Origin: Nitrincola salilacus
Lineage (GTDB): Bacteria > Pseudomonadota > Gammaproteobacteria > Pseudomonadales > Balneatricaceae
Assembly (NCBI RefSeq): GCF_046271865.1
Contig: NZ_CP176580.1
Location: forward strand, 1,488,001 to 1,552,000
DNA: 64,000 bases
Direction of reading: 5' to 3'
Both the position numbers and the translations under genes were made by a program. The notes beneath the pieces were generated by a model. That model did not search any database and had not been told where the DNA came from. It saw only the letters and a list, made by a program, of their open reading frames with translations. This document shows positions 52,212-61,800 of the stretch, piece after piece. How positions within the stretch are numbered: the first letter of the stretch is position 1; each line of letters begins with the position of its first letter.

Positions 52212-53669
52212 TCAGATATTGATGCAGAGGTATTTCATTTCCAGATATTCTTCGATGCCATGCTTCGATCCTTCACGCCCAAGACCCGATGATTTCACAC
52301 CACCAAAAGGTGCCACTTCGGTCGAGATCAGGCCGGTGTTGATACCTACCATGCCGTATTCCAGCGCCTCAGCGACGCGCCAGACACGACCCATATCACG
52401 GGTATAAAAATAGGCTGCCAGACCGAATTCGGTATCGTTGGACAGGCGGATCACATCGGCGTCGTCTTCGAAACGGAACAGTGGTGCGAGTGGGCCAAAG
52501 GTCTCCTCACGTGAGATCAGCATTTCGGGCGTTGCGCCACTTATCACAGTTGGGGTGAAAAAGGTGCCACCCAACTCATGGCGCTGACCACCAGTGAGGA
52601 TTTTTGCACCTTTGCTGAGTGCATCTGCCAGATGTTGCTCGACCTTCTGGGCTGCTTTTTCATCGATCAGTGGGCCAGTGGTGACGCCTTCATTCAGGCC
52701 ATTGCCGACATTGAGTTTTGTCACGGCAGCGGTCAGTTTTTCAGCAAAGGCATCATAGACGCCTGCCTGAACATAGATACGGTTGGCACAAACACAGGTT
52801 TGCCCGGCATTGCGGTATTTGGAGATCATTGCACCCTCGACTGCAGCATCCAGATCCGCATCGTCAAATACAATGAAGGGGGCATTGCCGCCAAGCTCCA
52901 ATGAGAGCTTCTTCAGTGTTGGTGCGCACTGTTCCATCAACTTGATGCCGACCCCGGTTGAACCAGTGAAGGAGAGCTTGCGAACAACAGGGCTCTGGCA
53001 CAGCGCCTGACCGACGGCCAGCGAGCTTTCCACATCAGAAGTCACAACATTGAATACGCCAGCGGGAATGCCCGCCTGCTCTGCCAGTTCGGCCAGTGCC
53101 AGTGCAGAGAAGGGGGTCTGGGGTGCTGGTTTGAGCACCATGGTGCAGCCTGCGGCCAGTGCCGGTGCGGCTTTGCGCGTAATCATGGCAGAAGGGAAGT
53201 TCCAGGGCGTGATCGCTGCAGCAACACCGATTGGCTGACGAATCACAACCAGGCGTTTGTCGCCCTGATGCCCGGGAATGGTTTCGCCATAAACACGCTT
53301 GGCTTCTTCGGCAAACCATTCAATAAAGGAGGCTGCATAGGCGATCTCGCCCTTGGCTTCGGCCAGAGGCTTACCTTGTTCCAGCGTCATCAGACGGCCT
53401 AGATCCTCCTGATTCTGCATCATCAACTCGAACCAGCGGCGCAGTTTTGCGCTGCGCTCTTTGGCAGTCAGTGCGCTCCAGGCGGGCAGTGCGGCTTCTG
53501 CAGCGGCAATTGCCAGATCGGTTTCTGACTTGCCCATGGTGGGTACAGATCCGAGTTTCTCACCGTTTGCCGGATTGAATATGGCGTAGTCGCGTTTGTC
53601 TGCGGCATCGACCCACTGGCCGTTTATATAAGCCTGTTGTTTAAACAGGGTCGGGTTGTTCAGGGGCAT
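52212..53669 (-). CDS. gabD: NAD(P)-dependent succinate-semialdehyde dehydrogenase
   Basis: I start at the ATG at 53669, because GGAG inside the longer frame is its ribosome-binding site. The 485-residue aldehyde dehydrogenase has the catalytic Cys292 (NAGQTCVCANR) and Glu258 (LSLELGGNAP), with TPWNFPSAMITRK and FTGSTGVG for the cofactor. Length and motifs match GabD. It oxidises succinate semialdehyde to succinate, the step after GabT. Confidence 0.96.
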   Translation of the reverse strand: MPLNNPTLFKQQAYINGQWVDAADKRDYAIFNPANGEKLGSVPTMGKSETDLAIAAAEAALPAWSALTAKERSAKLRRWFELMMQNQEDLGRLMTLEQGKPLAEAKGEIAYAASFIEWFAEEAKRVYGETIPGHQGDKRLVVIRQPIGVAAAITPWNFPSAMITRKAAPALAAGCTMVLKPAPQTPFSALALAELAEQAGIPAGVFNVVTSDVESSLAVGQALCQSPVVRKLSFTGSTGVGIKLMEQCAPTLKKLSLELGGNAPFIVFDDADLDAAVEGAMISKYRNAGQTCVCANRIYVQAGVYDAFAEKLTAAVTKLNVGNGLNEGVTTGPLIDEKAAQKVEQHLADALSKGAKILTGGQRHELGGTFFTPTVISGATPEMLISREETFGPLAPLFRFEDDADVIRLSNDTEFGLAAYFYTRDMGRVWRVAEALEYGMVGINTGLISTEVAPFGGVKSSGLGREGSKHGIEEYLEMKYLCINI

Positions 53670-53757
53670 TATTAACTCCATGTGTTGTTGTCAGGTTAGC
53701 GCTGCTCTTGCCTTCATTAGTGCGTGGTACGGGTATCGAGTTGAGCATCGATTTTGT

Positions 53758-54582
53758 TCATTGTGCTCCGCGCAGATTCTCGCTGCGTCTTCTCAGCAAC
53801 TCCATTACCAGCAGGAGCAGAACGGATAGTAAAATCATTATAGTTGCCATCGCCGCGATTGCGGGGCTGATGTTTTCGCGTATTCCCGAGAACATCTGCA
53901 TCGGCAGCGTGCGCTCAGTCGGGCTGGCGATAAACAGCGCCACGACGACCTCATCGAAGGAGGTGGCAAAGGCAAACAGTCCTCCCGAGGCAACTCCGGG
54001 GATTATCTGCGGTAATACTACAGTAAAGAAAACACGCAAAGGGCTAGCTCCGAGGCTGGCACCTGCCCGCATCTGGTTATAGTCAAATCCTTGCAGAGTG
54101 GCGTTCACTGTAATCACCACAAAAGGTACTCCCAGCACGGCGTGTGCGAGCACCAGACCGGCATAGGAGTTCAGCAGGCCGACGCTGGCAAAGAAAAAAT
54201 ACATGCCCACGGCGACAATGACCAGCGGAACTACCATGGGTGAGATCAACAGAGCCAGCAGCACCCCCTTGCCGGGAAAGTCGGCGCGGTTCAGACCCAC
54301 TGCAGCCATGGTACCGAATATCATGGCCAGAAGTGTTGCCAGTGGCGCTACGATCATGCTGTTTTTCAGGGCATCCATCCATGGTCCAGAGCTGAATATC
54401 GCCTGATACCACTGCAGCGAAAAGCCAGGTAACGGATAGGTCAGAAAGCTGCCGCTGCTGAATGACAGCGGGATGATCACTAATACCGGCAGCATCAGGA
54501 AGATCAGTACCAGCGCGCAGAAGATGCGAAAGGTCCAGAACCAGATGTGCTCTATGGGGGAAGCATAGGGTTGTAATGCCAT
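53758..54582 (-). CDS. ABC transporter permease, PotC/YdcV-like
   Basis: A 274-residue membrane protein with six helices. The BPD-transport signature is ASLGASPLRVFFTVVLPQIIPGVASGG, which contacts the ATPase. It is coded 4 bp after the first permease. With the binding protein, second permease and ATPase it makes a polyamine-type importer (putrescine/spermidine/GABA class). 88 bp separate it from gabD, so substrate uptake and GABA breakdown are probably co-transcribed. Confidence 0.93.
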   Translation of the reverse strand: MALQPYASPIEHIWFWTFRIFCALVLIFLMLPVLVIIPLSFSSGSFLTYPLPGFSLQWYQAIFSSGPWMDALKNSMIVAPLATLLAMIFGTMAAVGLNRADFPGKGVLLALLISPMVVPLVIVAVGMYFFFASVGLLNSYAGLVLAHAVLGVPFVVITVNATLQGFDYNQMRAGASLGASPLRVFFTVVLPQIIPGVASGGLFAFATSFDEVVVALFIASPTERTLPMQMFSGIRENISPAIAAMATIMILLSVLLLLVMELLRRRSENLRGAQ

Positions 54583-54586
54583 GATT

Positions 54587-55843
54587 TCAGCTCCTGACCA
54601 GTTGTTTCTGATTGACCAGCTTGTGGTAGATCAGATAGAGCAGCAAAGTAGCCAGCAGCAGTAAAGAGCCCAGTGCCGCAGCCATGCCCCAGTTATTAGT
54701 GGTGTTGGTGTAATAAGCGACATAGTAGCTGACCATCTGATCGGAAGGCCCCCCAACGAGTGCCGGTGTGATGTAGTAGCCGATCGCCATGATAAAGACC
54801 AGGATCGTACCTGCAGCGATGCCTGATATCGTCTGGGGAACATACACTTGCCAGAAGGCTGCAAAAGGGTGTGCGCCCAGTGAGACAGCTGCGCGTTGAT
54901 AGGTGGGTGAAACACCCTTCATGACACTGTAAAGCGGCAATACCATGAACGGCAGCAGAATATGCACCATGGCGAAGAAAACACCGACACGGTTAAACAC
55001 CAGTTGCAGCGGGGTATCGATGATACCGCTCATGATCAGACCGGTATTGACCAGGCCACCTGATTGCAGCATCACGATCCATGCAGCCGTTCTGACCAGC
55101 AATGAGGTCCAGAAGGGCAGCAATACGAAGATCAGCAGCAGGTTACTGGTTCCGGTTGGCAAAGTGGCCAGCAGATAGGCGAGTGGGAAACCAAGAAACA
55201 GACATATCAGCGTCACGCCTCCGGCAATAATCATGGTGCGCTTGAATACACTTTGATAGATGCGTTGATTCTGCTCCACCGCTTCGATTTTTCCGGCATC
55301 ATTTCGCTGCAGGTCAACGGACGCCAGCAGATAGCGATCTGTGGTGGCGGGTGCAGCTCGCTGCAGGGCAAGCCAGGTGCTTGTATCACTCCAGCGCGGA
55401 CTTATCTCCTGCAATGCGGATGTCCAGCTGTCAGCTTCGGTTGGCAAATGGCGGATGGTGTTGGTCAGAAGTGTTCTGAAAGTGGGGTCTTCATAATTCA
55501 GGCGTCTGCCGATGCGTCCAAGACCCCCACCGGTACGTGAATCACGGATCTCATGCGCAAAGCTGGCAAAAACTGCTTCGTTCGGCAGGTCTGAACCATC
55601 CCACTCCTGAATCAGTGCGGAGGTTACAGGCATCACCTGCTGCAACTCCGTATTGTCGATACTGCGCCACAGCATGCTTCCGATAGGTATCACGAATATA
55701 AAAATCAGAAAAATCGCCAGGGGAGCTATCAGCGCGACCGCCTTTATTTTACGCAAACGCTCGGCGCGACGCAGCTGCGCCTTAAGCCCGGATCTGTTTC
55801 CGGAAGGACTCTGTTCAAGAGTAGCCATCGCTGCTGTCATCAT
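54587..55843 (-). CDS. ABC transporter permease, PotB/YdcU-like, with a long periplasmic insert
   Basis: A 418-residue membrane protein, longer than the usual 280-300 for PotB. After helix 1 (about residues 33-57) comes an insert of about 130-150 residues without strong hydrophobicity, then the standard permease part with the EAA-like loop RAAVSLGAHPFAAFWQVYVPQTISGIAAG. Such inserts occur in a subgroup of spermidine/putrescine-like permeases and may contact the binding protein. It is the fourth gene from the terminator, in the same operon. Confidence 0.92.
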   Translation of the reverse strand: MMTAAMATLEQSPSGNRSGLKAQLRRAERLRKIKAVALIAPLAIFLIFIFVIPIGSMLWRSIDNTELQQVMPVTSALIQEWDGSDLPNEAVFASFAHEIRDSRTGGGLGRIGRRLNYEDPTFRTLLTNTIRHLPTEADSWTSALQEISPRWSDTSTWLALQRAAPATTDRYLLASVDLQRNDAGKIEAVEQNQRIYQSVFKRTMIIAGGVTLICLFLGFPLAYLLATLPTGTSNLLLIFVLLPFWTSLLVRTAAWIVMLQSGGLVNTGLIMSGIIDTPLQLVFNRVGVFFAMVHILLPFMVLPLYSVMKGVSPTYQRAAVSLGAHPFAAFWQVYVPQTISGIAAGTILVFIMAIGYYITPALVGGPSDQMVSYYVAYYTNTTNNWGMAAALGSLLLLATLLLYLIYHKLVNQKQLVRS

Positions 55844-55943
55844 TCCTCCGGGACTGGCAAGCCAGCCTTGGATTTGGATATTGGGTTAAGCGCCGCCGAA
55901 CTGCCGATAAGCTGGCGTCGGCGGCTGTTCAGATCAAGTTCTA

Positions 55944-57008
55944 TTACTGAGATGCCCAGGCATTGAAGCGCTGCTCAAGCTCTTCGCCATGATCAACCCA
56001 GAACTCAGTGTTCATCGCCAGCGCACCCTCAAGGTTGTTGGCATGAGTCGGCATCTGAGCGGCCTGCTTGTCGCTCAGCAGGGCAATAGCATCAGGGTTG
56101 ACCGGTCCATAGGGGATGTTGCTGGAGTAAACGGATTGGGTGTCTGCCTGGCTGGCCATTTTGATGAAGTCGTAAGCGGTATCGACATGCTTACTGCCTT
56201 CAACAATTGTCCAGTAGTCCAGGTCATAGACGCTGCCATTCCAAGTGATCTGCAGGTTACGACCCTCCTCCTGAGCGGCTGCGATACGGCCGTTGTAGGC
56301 ACTGGACATCACAACATCACCAGCTACCAGCCACTGAGGAGGCTGAGCACCCGCTTCCCACCACTGAATATGGGCCTGCAGTTCATCCAGTTTGGCGAAG
56401 GCGCGGTCAACACCTTCTGAAGTGGCCAACACATCATAGACTTCATCGGCGGGAACTCCGTCAGCCATCAGAGCCGCTTCCAGCGTATATTTGGCACCAC
56501 GGCGAAGACCGCGCATACCAGGAAACTCTGCTACGTTCCAGAAATCCACCCAGTTTTCTGGTGCACGAGGCAAGCGATCTGCGTCATACGCCAGTACGGT
56601 AGACCACACCATGATGCCAACACCGCACTCAGTGACCGCCTCGGGAATGACCTGATCCTGAATACCCAGTCGATCCCAGTCGATTGGAACGAACAGACCT
56701 TCAAAGCAGCCTCGAGCAAGCTCTGGCGATTCCACCTCAACGACATCCCAACTGATATTGCCGGTTTCCACCATGGCACGGATGCGTGCAAATTCGCCGT
56801 TGTAATCGCCTGCAGTGACACTGACGTCATTTTTATCAGCGAAAGGCGTAAAGAATGCCTCCTGCATCGCATCACCAGATGCGCCGCCGAATGAGATGAT
56901 AGTGAAGGCATTGGCGCTGGCTGACAGTGCAAGGCCTGTTGTCAGCAGTGCTGTGTTGAGCATTTTTCTGGCTGTTTTAGGTTGTTTTGTGTGCGTGGTC
57001 TGTTTCAT
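55944..57008 (-). CDS. Polyamine-type ABC transporter substrate-binding protein, PotD/YdcS-like
   Basis: I use the ATG at 57008 (GGAGATAACC just upstream); an ATG at 57035 is in frame but not needed. The 354-residue protein has a signal peptide after a basic N-terminus (LNTALLTTGLALSASANA) and the SBP_bac_6/PotD pattern: FTIISFGGASGDAMQEAFF, SWDVVEVESPELARGC, WSTVLAYDADRLPRAPENW and VVMSSAYNGRIAAAQ. It delivers a polyamine or similar amine to the PotABC-type complex. Confidence 0.92.
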   Translation of the reverse strand: MKQTTHTKQPKTARKMLNTALLTTGLALSASANAFTIISFGGASGDAMQEAFFTPFADKNDVSVTAGDYNGEFARIRAMVETGNISWDVVEVESPELARGCFEGLFVPIDWDRLGIQDQVIPEAVTECGVGIMVWSTVLAYDADRLPRAPENWVDFWNVAEFPGMRGLRRGAKYTLEAALMADGVPADEVYDVLATSEGVDRAFAKLDELQAHIQWWEAGAQPPQWLVAGDVVMSSAYNGRIAAAQEEGRNLQITWNGSVYDLDYWTIVEGSKHVDTAYDFIKMASQADTQSVYSSNIPYGPVNPDAIALLSDKQAAQMPTHANNLEGALAMNTEFWVDHGEELEQRFNAWASQ

Positions 57009-57079
57009 GGTTATCTCCGATAGTGCGTGCGTCATTATTGTTGGTTGTGTGTAGTGCTCATAGGGTGTTCAGGTGTTTT

Positions 57080-58180
57080 TCAAACGGCATTCAGTGCCCG
57101 GACATCCTCATCTCGCCAGCCGATGTCGATCTGATCGCCAACGGATAGAGAGGGACAGAGTTCACTGACAGGTACTTTGACAAAAAACTGCTCATTGCCT
57201 GCCAGCTCACAACGCAGGCGCAAGTGGTCTCCCAGGTAGACAAACTCGTGCAAAGTGGCGCGAAATCGGTTGGGCAGTGATTGACTGGACCCATTCAAGC
57301 GAACACGCTCGGGTCGGATCGACAGTTGTGTTGGATCGCCGGCATTCAGTGTCTGGCTCTTGCTGGCCCGTGTCCCCAGACCCTCGCCAAAATGAACCTG
57401 GCAGAACTCACCATCAGTCGCATGCACTCGACCCATCAGGGTGTTGTTCTCACCGATGAACTGCGCCACAAATGCGTTGGCTGGATACTCATAAAGCTTT
57501 TGAGGTGAGTCGATCTGCTGAATGACACCATCGTTGAAAACAGCCACGCGGTCCGACATGGTCAGCGCCTCTGTCTGATCATGGGTCACAAATACTACTG
57601 TCAGCCCCAGTTGCTGATGCAGATGCTTGATCTCCAACTGCATATGTTCACGCAGTTGTTTATCTAACGCTCCCAGCGGCTCATCCATCAGTACCAGCTG
57701 CGGTTCAAACACCAGTGCTCGTGCCAGTGCGACACGTTGTTGCTGGCCGCCGGAGAGTTGTGTGGGGCGACGTCTGGCAAACTCATCCAGCTTGATAATG
57801 CTGAGAATGCGGTCGACCTTCTCACGCGCGAGTTGCTTCGGCATTTTTCTTGTTTTCAGCGGGTAAAGCAGGTTTTCCTCGACCGTCATGTGTGGAAACA
57901 GTGCATAGTTCTGAAATACCATGCCAATATTGCGCTTGTGCGGAGGAACTGTGTTCAGGCGCTGCTGACCCAGGAGTATGTCGCCACTGGTAGGGACTTC
58001 GAATCCTGCCAGCATCATCAGACAAGTGGTTTTGCCTGATCCGGAAGGGCCCAGCAGCGTGACGAATTCGCCTTTATTGATGGTGAGATTCAAATCTTTG
58101 ACGACCAGGTTTTCGCCGTCGTAGGTTTTCTGTACTCCTGAGAAACGAACCAGAGGTTCCATTTCCGCGCCTGGTTGCAT
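57080..58180 (-). CDS. ABC transporter ATP-binding protein, PotA-like
   Basis: A 366-residue ATPase with Walker A LLGPSGSGKTTC, signature LSGGQQQRVALARAL, Walker B LVLMDEPLGALD and the H-loop VTHDQTEALT, followed by a C-terminal TOBE-type domain (about 280-360). It drives the polyamine-type importer. GGAGGAG precedes the ATG. It is the first gene of the pot-gab operon, and is divergent from a PuuR-like regulator. Confidence 0.95.
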   Translation of the reverse strand: MQPGAEMEPLVRFSGVQKTYDGENLVVKDLNLTINKGEFVTLLGPSGSGKTTCLMMLAGFEVPTSGDILLGQQRLNTVPPHKRNIGMVFQNYALFPHMTVEENLLYPLKTRKMPKQLAREKVDRILSIIKLDEFARRRPTQLSGGQQQRVALARALVFEPQLVLMDEPLGALDKQLREHMQLEIKHLHQQLGLTVVFVTHDQTEALTMSDRVAVFNDGVIQQIDSPQKLYEYPANAFVAQFIGENNTLMGRVHATDGEFCQVHFGEGLGTRASKSQTLNAGDPTQLSIRPERVRLNGSSQSLPNRFRATLHEFVYLGDHLRLRCELAGNEQFFVKVPVSELCPSLSVGDQIDIGWRDEDVRALNAV

Positions 58181-58499
58181 ATTCTTCTCCTCCTGCAGCA
58201 GCGAATGCTGATGTGTTAATTAAAATTGACAGCAAGGGCGAAAAATAACATTCCACATTCGATGAAGGTGGGTATTAGAGTTATTATTCCCGGGTATTCA
58301 GTTGAAATGCCCGCTATCACTCAAATCACAAGCATTAAACGGGCCAATTCCAATTATCACAGCGAGTTTGCCGCTCACATGTGTTAAATTTATTTATCGC
58401 ACGTTTTGCAGGGTTATGGCAAGAGGGTTTTGATGCCTTATTAGTGTGCAATATTTAAGGTTCAGTTTGAAAATGGTGCATTGAACAGGAAAACAGTTC
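58181..58499. other. Divergent promoter region of the pot-gab operon and the puuR-like gene
   Basis: A 319-bp A/T-rich space. It should hold the promoters of both units and the operator for the PuuR-like protein. TTGACAGCAAGG near 58224 resembles a -35 element. A GCCCG/CGGGC pair encloses the stretch around 58306-58342. I could not recognise a specific PuuR box. Confidence 0.4.
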
Positions 58500-59069
58500 A
58501 TGAGCGATCTCAGTAGCGGTAAAGATAACTTCGATCTGGGTGTGAGGTTGCGCTATGTCAGGCAAAATGCTGGCCTGTCGCAGCGCGAACTTGCCAAGCG
58601 TGCCGGAGTAACTAATGCCGCGATTTCACTGATAGAAAACAATCAGAGCAGTCCCTCCGTCTCTTCATTGAAAAAAGTGCTGGATGGTATTCCGATGTCG
58701 TTGACAGACTTCTTTGCACTGGAAACCCCCGAAGAGAGCCGAGTGTTTTTCAATGCCAGCGAACTGGTGCCGATCGCCAGTGGTGCTGTCAGCTTTCGGC
58801 AGGTGGGCGATATGCGCCATCATAATCTGCAGTTACTGCATGAGCGCTATGCGCCTGGTGCAGATACCGGCAGGGCCATGCTCAAACATGAGTCGGAAGA
58901 GGGTGGAATAGTAATTGAAGGTGCAATCGAGCTGACAGTCGGCGATCGCAAGTCGATACTGAAAGCGGGCGATGCGTATCTGTTCGACAGCCGACAGCCG
59001 CATCGATTTCGTAATGTCGGTAAGGTAGATTGTGTGATTATCAGTGCCTGTACTCCGCCTTATCTTTGA
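58500..59069 (+). CDS. XRE-cupin regulator, PuuR-like
   Basis: A 189-residue protein with an N-terminal XRE helix-turn-helix (RLRYVRQNAGLSQRELAKRAG, VTNAAISLIENNQ) and a C-terminal cupin (HESEEGGIVIEGAIEL, GDAYLFDSRQPHRF). The length and both domains match PuuR, the repressor of putrescine use in E. coli. Divergent placement from the polyamine transporter/gab operon supports the same role, with putrescine or GABA as inducer. Printed motifs are split reading of one continuous domain; no puuA, puuB, puuC or puuD gene is in the window. Confidence 0.9.
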   Translation: MSDLSSGKDNFDLGVRLRYVRQNAGLSQRELAKRAGVTNAAISLIENNQSSPSVSSLKKVLDGIPMSLTDFFALETPEESRVFFNASELVPIASGAVSFRQVGDMRHHNLQLLHERYAPGADTGRAMLKHESEEGGIVIEGAIELTVGDRKSILKAGDAYLFDSRQPHRFRNVGKVDCVIISACTPPYL

Positions 59070-59120
59070 TTGCCATTGAGGTGGCTCAACGGCTGTATAA
59101 CCGGTGCTCAGCCCGGCTTT

Positions 59121-60038
59121 TCAGATCTGTGGTTCAGGGCAGGTTCTTTCATTGAGCTCCGGGTGTTCGGTGACTCGTTTTTGGAGTAGCTCGGCCAGCT
59201 TGCGGACACCAGGAGTTGCAAACTCTCCATCTGCCAGTATCAGATATAGTTCCACCTTGCGCTCTGCTGATATCTGCATGCGCAGCGGTTTCAGTAACCC
59301 TTGTTCCAGTTGCCTGCGTATTCTGGGCTCGGGGTACCAGGCAAAGCCGATTCCTTGACAGGCGCATTCTATTGAGGTTTTCAGGCTTGAGAGAGTCCAG
59401 CGTTGCTCTGCACCCAGCCATCCGGCATCAAGATTGCGGCTCCCTGAATCGCTGACGACTAATTGCCGATGCTGACGCAGATCATCCAGCGACAGTGGCG
59501 CATTCATCTGGTGCAACGGGTGATCTGGGTGAGCAACTGGTATGAAGCGCACCGTCAACAGTGGTGTGCCGAGAAAGCCAGGTGGCACGCGCCCACCCAA
59601 CGCCAGTTGTGCCTGTCCTTTTAGTAGTGCTTCATCCGTTCCGCTCAATGTGCTTTCCAGTAGGTTGATGCGTGTGAAGGGTTGAAGACCTGCGAACTCA
59701 ACCAGTACACACATCAGTATGTCGGACGGGAAGATCGCATCCATTGCGATGCGAATCTCCGCTTCAGCACCTGCTCCATATTGCCTTGCAAGCTTTTCGA
59801 TCCGGTCGGCATCTTCCAGCAGTTTCCTGGCCTGGCGTACCAGTGCCTGTCCGGTATCGGTCAGTACTGAGCGACGCCCTTTCAGTTTGAATACACGCGC
59901 TTCGAGCGACGTTTCCAGTTTTTGCACAGCATAGCTGATTGCTGACTGGCTTTTACCCAGTGCTTCTGCTGCCTGGGCGTACCCGCCATGATCAACTACG
60001 GCAACCAGTGCCTGCCATTGCTCAAGTGTAATATTCAT
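59121..60038 (-). CDS. LysR family transcriptional regulator
   Basis: A 305-residue protein with the N-terminal winged helix (WQALVAVVDHGGYAQAAEALG then KSQSAISYAVQKLE) and a periplasmic-binding-like effector domain. It is divergent from azoR over a 136-bp gap, the classic arrangement for LysR control of the neighbour. The effector is probably a quinone or other electrophile if it controls azoR and the following genes, but this is inferred from place only. Confidence 0.93.
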   Translation of the reverse strand: MNITLEQWQALVAVVDHGGYAQAAEALGKSQSAISYAVQKLETSLEARVFKLKGRRSVLTDTGQALVRQARKLLEDADRIEKLARQYGAGAEAEIRIAMDAIFPSDILMCVLVEFAGLQPFTRINLLESTLSGTDEALLKGQAQLALGGRVPPGFLGTPLLTVRFIPVAHPDHPLHQMNAPLSLDDLRQHRQLVVSDSGSRNLDAGWLGAEQRWTLSSLKTSIECACQGIGFAWYPEPRIRRQLEQGLLKPLRMQISAERKVELYLILADGEFATPGVRKLAELLQKRVTEHPELNERTCPEPQI

Positions 60039-60174
60039 TGGCTACCTGTCTCAGATTGCTTACTTTGGATTATCTATCAGTTTTTTCGATTAAATCATGC
60101 ATATTTTTGCTGTTTTACATCTGATTATTAAATCTCATAATGGCTGCATATTCAATCAGTCAGGAATTAAGCAG

Positions 60175-60777
60175 ATGAAAACATTACTTCACGTTAAAAG
60201 CAGTCTCTTTGCCGGTCATGGCCAGTCCACCCAGTTGGCTGATAAGTTCATCGCCCAGTGGCTTGAGAGTAACCCGGATGGTCAGGTAGTTACGCGTGAT
60301 CTGGTGAAGGATCAGTTACCGCACCTTGATGCAGAACTCGTCGCTGCGCTGATGAGCGATCCGGCTCAGCGCACTGAGCAGCAGCAGGCAGTCGTTGATC
60401 TTTCCGACAGTTTGATTGATGAGCTGAAACAGGCTGATCAGGTATTGATCGGGGTGCCGATGTACAACTTCGGTGTGCCTTCACAGATGAAATCCTGGCT
60501 GGACCTGCTGGCCAGATCCGGTGTGACCTTCCGCTACACTGAAACAGGTCCGGTTGGCTTACTTCAGGATAAACCTGTTGTGCTGCTGGCGACCCGTGGA
60601 GGTCTGTACAAAGAATCGGGTATGGATCATCAGATTCCGTTCCTGAAACAGATCCTTGGTTTTGTCGGCTTCAAATCTGTCGAGGTGGTCTATGCTGAGG
60701 GCCTGAACATGGGTGATGGTGTCAAAGAGCAGGCACTGACAGCCGCACAGGAGCAGGTTACTCAGCTGGCATCCTGA
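60175..60777 (+). CDS. azoR: FMN-dependent NADH azoreductase
   Basis: Start at the ATG at 60175 (CAGGA upstream), giving 200 residues, the normal AzoR size. Motifs: LLHVKSSLFAGHGQSTQLA for FMN phosphate, VPMYNFGVPSQMKSWLD and the ring-binding LATRGGLYK. The enzyme reduces quinones and azo bonds with NADH. The genes for a glutathionyl-hydroquinone reductase and a pirin follow in the same direction, forming a likely quinone-stress cluster. Confidence 0.94.
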   Translation: MKTLLHVKSSLFAGHGQSTQLADKFIAQWLESNPDGQVVTRDLVKDQLPHLDAELVAALMSDPAQRTEQQQAVVDLSDSLIDELKQADQVLIGVPMYNFGVPSQMKSWLDLLARSGVTFRYTETGPVGLLQDKPVVLLATRGGLYKESGMDHQIPFLKQILGFVGFKSVEVVYAEGLNMGDGVKEQALTAAQEQVTQLAS

Positions 60778-60833
60778 GCAGATCACTTTTCAGAGGGTGC
60801 ACGAAGCTTTTAACGAACAACGGAGGATACGTC

Positions 60834-61799
60834 ATGGGACTGCTGGTCGATGGCAATTGGTACGATAAATGGTATGACACCGAATCAACGGGTGGGCGCT
60901 TCGTCAGGAGCGAGTCCCAGTACCGTGACTGGATCGATGCACCAGGGACTGGCGCAAGGTTCGAGGCGGAAGCAGACCGTTATCATCTCTATGTGTCGCT
61001 GGCTTGTCCCTGGGCTCATCGCACGCTGATTCTGCGGTCACTCAAAGGGCTTGAGGATCTGATCAGTGTGTCTGTCGTGCATCCGCTGATGCTGGAAAAC
61101 GGCTGGACATTTGATTCCGATTTTGTGGATGCGACGGGTGATACCTTGCATGGTTTGTCTTTCATGCACCAGGTGTATACCCGTGATAAGGCTGACTATT
61201 CAGGTCGTGTCACGGTGCCTGTGTTGTGGGATAAAAAACACAACTGCATCGTTAACAACGAATCTTCCGACATCATCAGAATGTTGAACACGACGTTTGA
61301 TACGCTGGGCGCGAAAGCAGGCAACTATTACCCTGAAGCCTTGCGTGAAGAGATCGATGAGGTGAATCAGCGGGTCTATGATCGCGTCAACAATGGTGTG
61401 TATCGTTCAGGCTTTGCGACCTCTCAGGAAGCGTATGAGGAGGCCGTCACCGATCTGTTCTCCGAGCTGGATTGGCTTGAGGGGCGCTTGTCTACCCAGC
61501 GCTATCTGGTGGGTGGTGAGCTGACAGAGGCGGATATCCGTCTGTTCACGACATTGATCCGGTTCGATCCGGTCTATGTCAGCCATTTCAAGTGTGATCG
61601 AAACAGAATTGCGGATTATCCGGTGCTGTCAGCCTATCTGCGTGATATCTATCAGCATCCGGGCGTGGCCGAAACGGTCAATCTTGATCATATTCGGCAT
61701 CACTATTACTGCAGCCATCCTTCAATCAATCCCAGTGGTGTGATCCCGGTCGGTCCACGTGTTGATCTGATGGCGGCACATAATCGTAAGGAGCTTTGA
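60834..61799 (+). CDS. yqjG: Glutathionyl-hydroquinone reductase (Xi-class GST)
   Basis: A 321-residue enzyme with the active Cys58 in LACPWAHRTL and the family motifs NNESSDIIRML and a C-terminal helical GST domain (EADIRLFTTLIRFDPVY). It removes glutathione from glutathionyl-hydroquinones. GGAGG lies before the ATG. The pirin gene starts after one base, so the two are co-transcribed; azoR lies 56 bp upstream. Confidence 0.94.
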   Translation: MGLLVDGNWYDKWYDTESTGGRFVRSESQYRDWIDAPGTGARFEAEADRYHLYVSLACPWAHRTLILRSLKGLEDLISVSVVHPLMLENGWTFDSDFVDATGDTLHGLSFMHQVYTRDKADYSGRVTVPVLWDKKHNCIVNNESSDIIRMLNTTFDTLGAKAGNYYPEALREEIDEVNQRVYDRVNNGVYRSGFATSQEAYEEAVTDLFSELDWLEGRLSTQRYLVGGELTEADIRLFTTLIRFDPVYVSHFKCDRNRIADYPVLSAYLRDIYQHPGVAETVNLDHIRHHYYCSHPSINPSGVIPVGPRVDLMAAHNRKEL

Positions 61800-61800
61800 T

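Noticed and set aside
52039..52407. Open frame with repeated CNSVQL peptide
   Set aside because: The peptide repeat only reflects the 18-bp DNA tandem repeat; the frame overlaps the ends of gabT and gabD and has no start signal.
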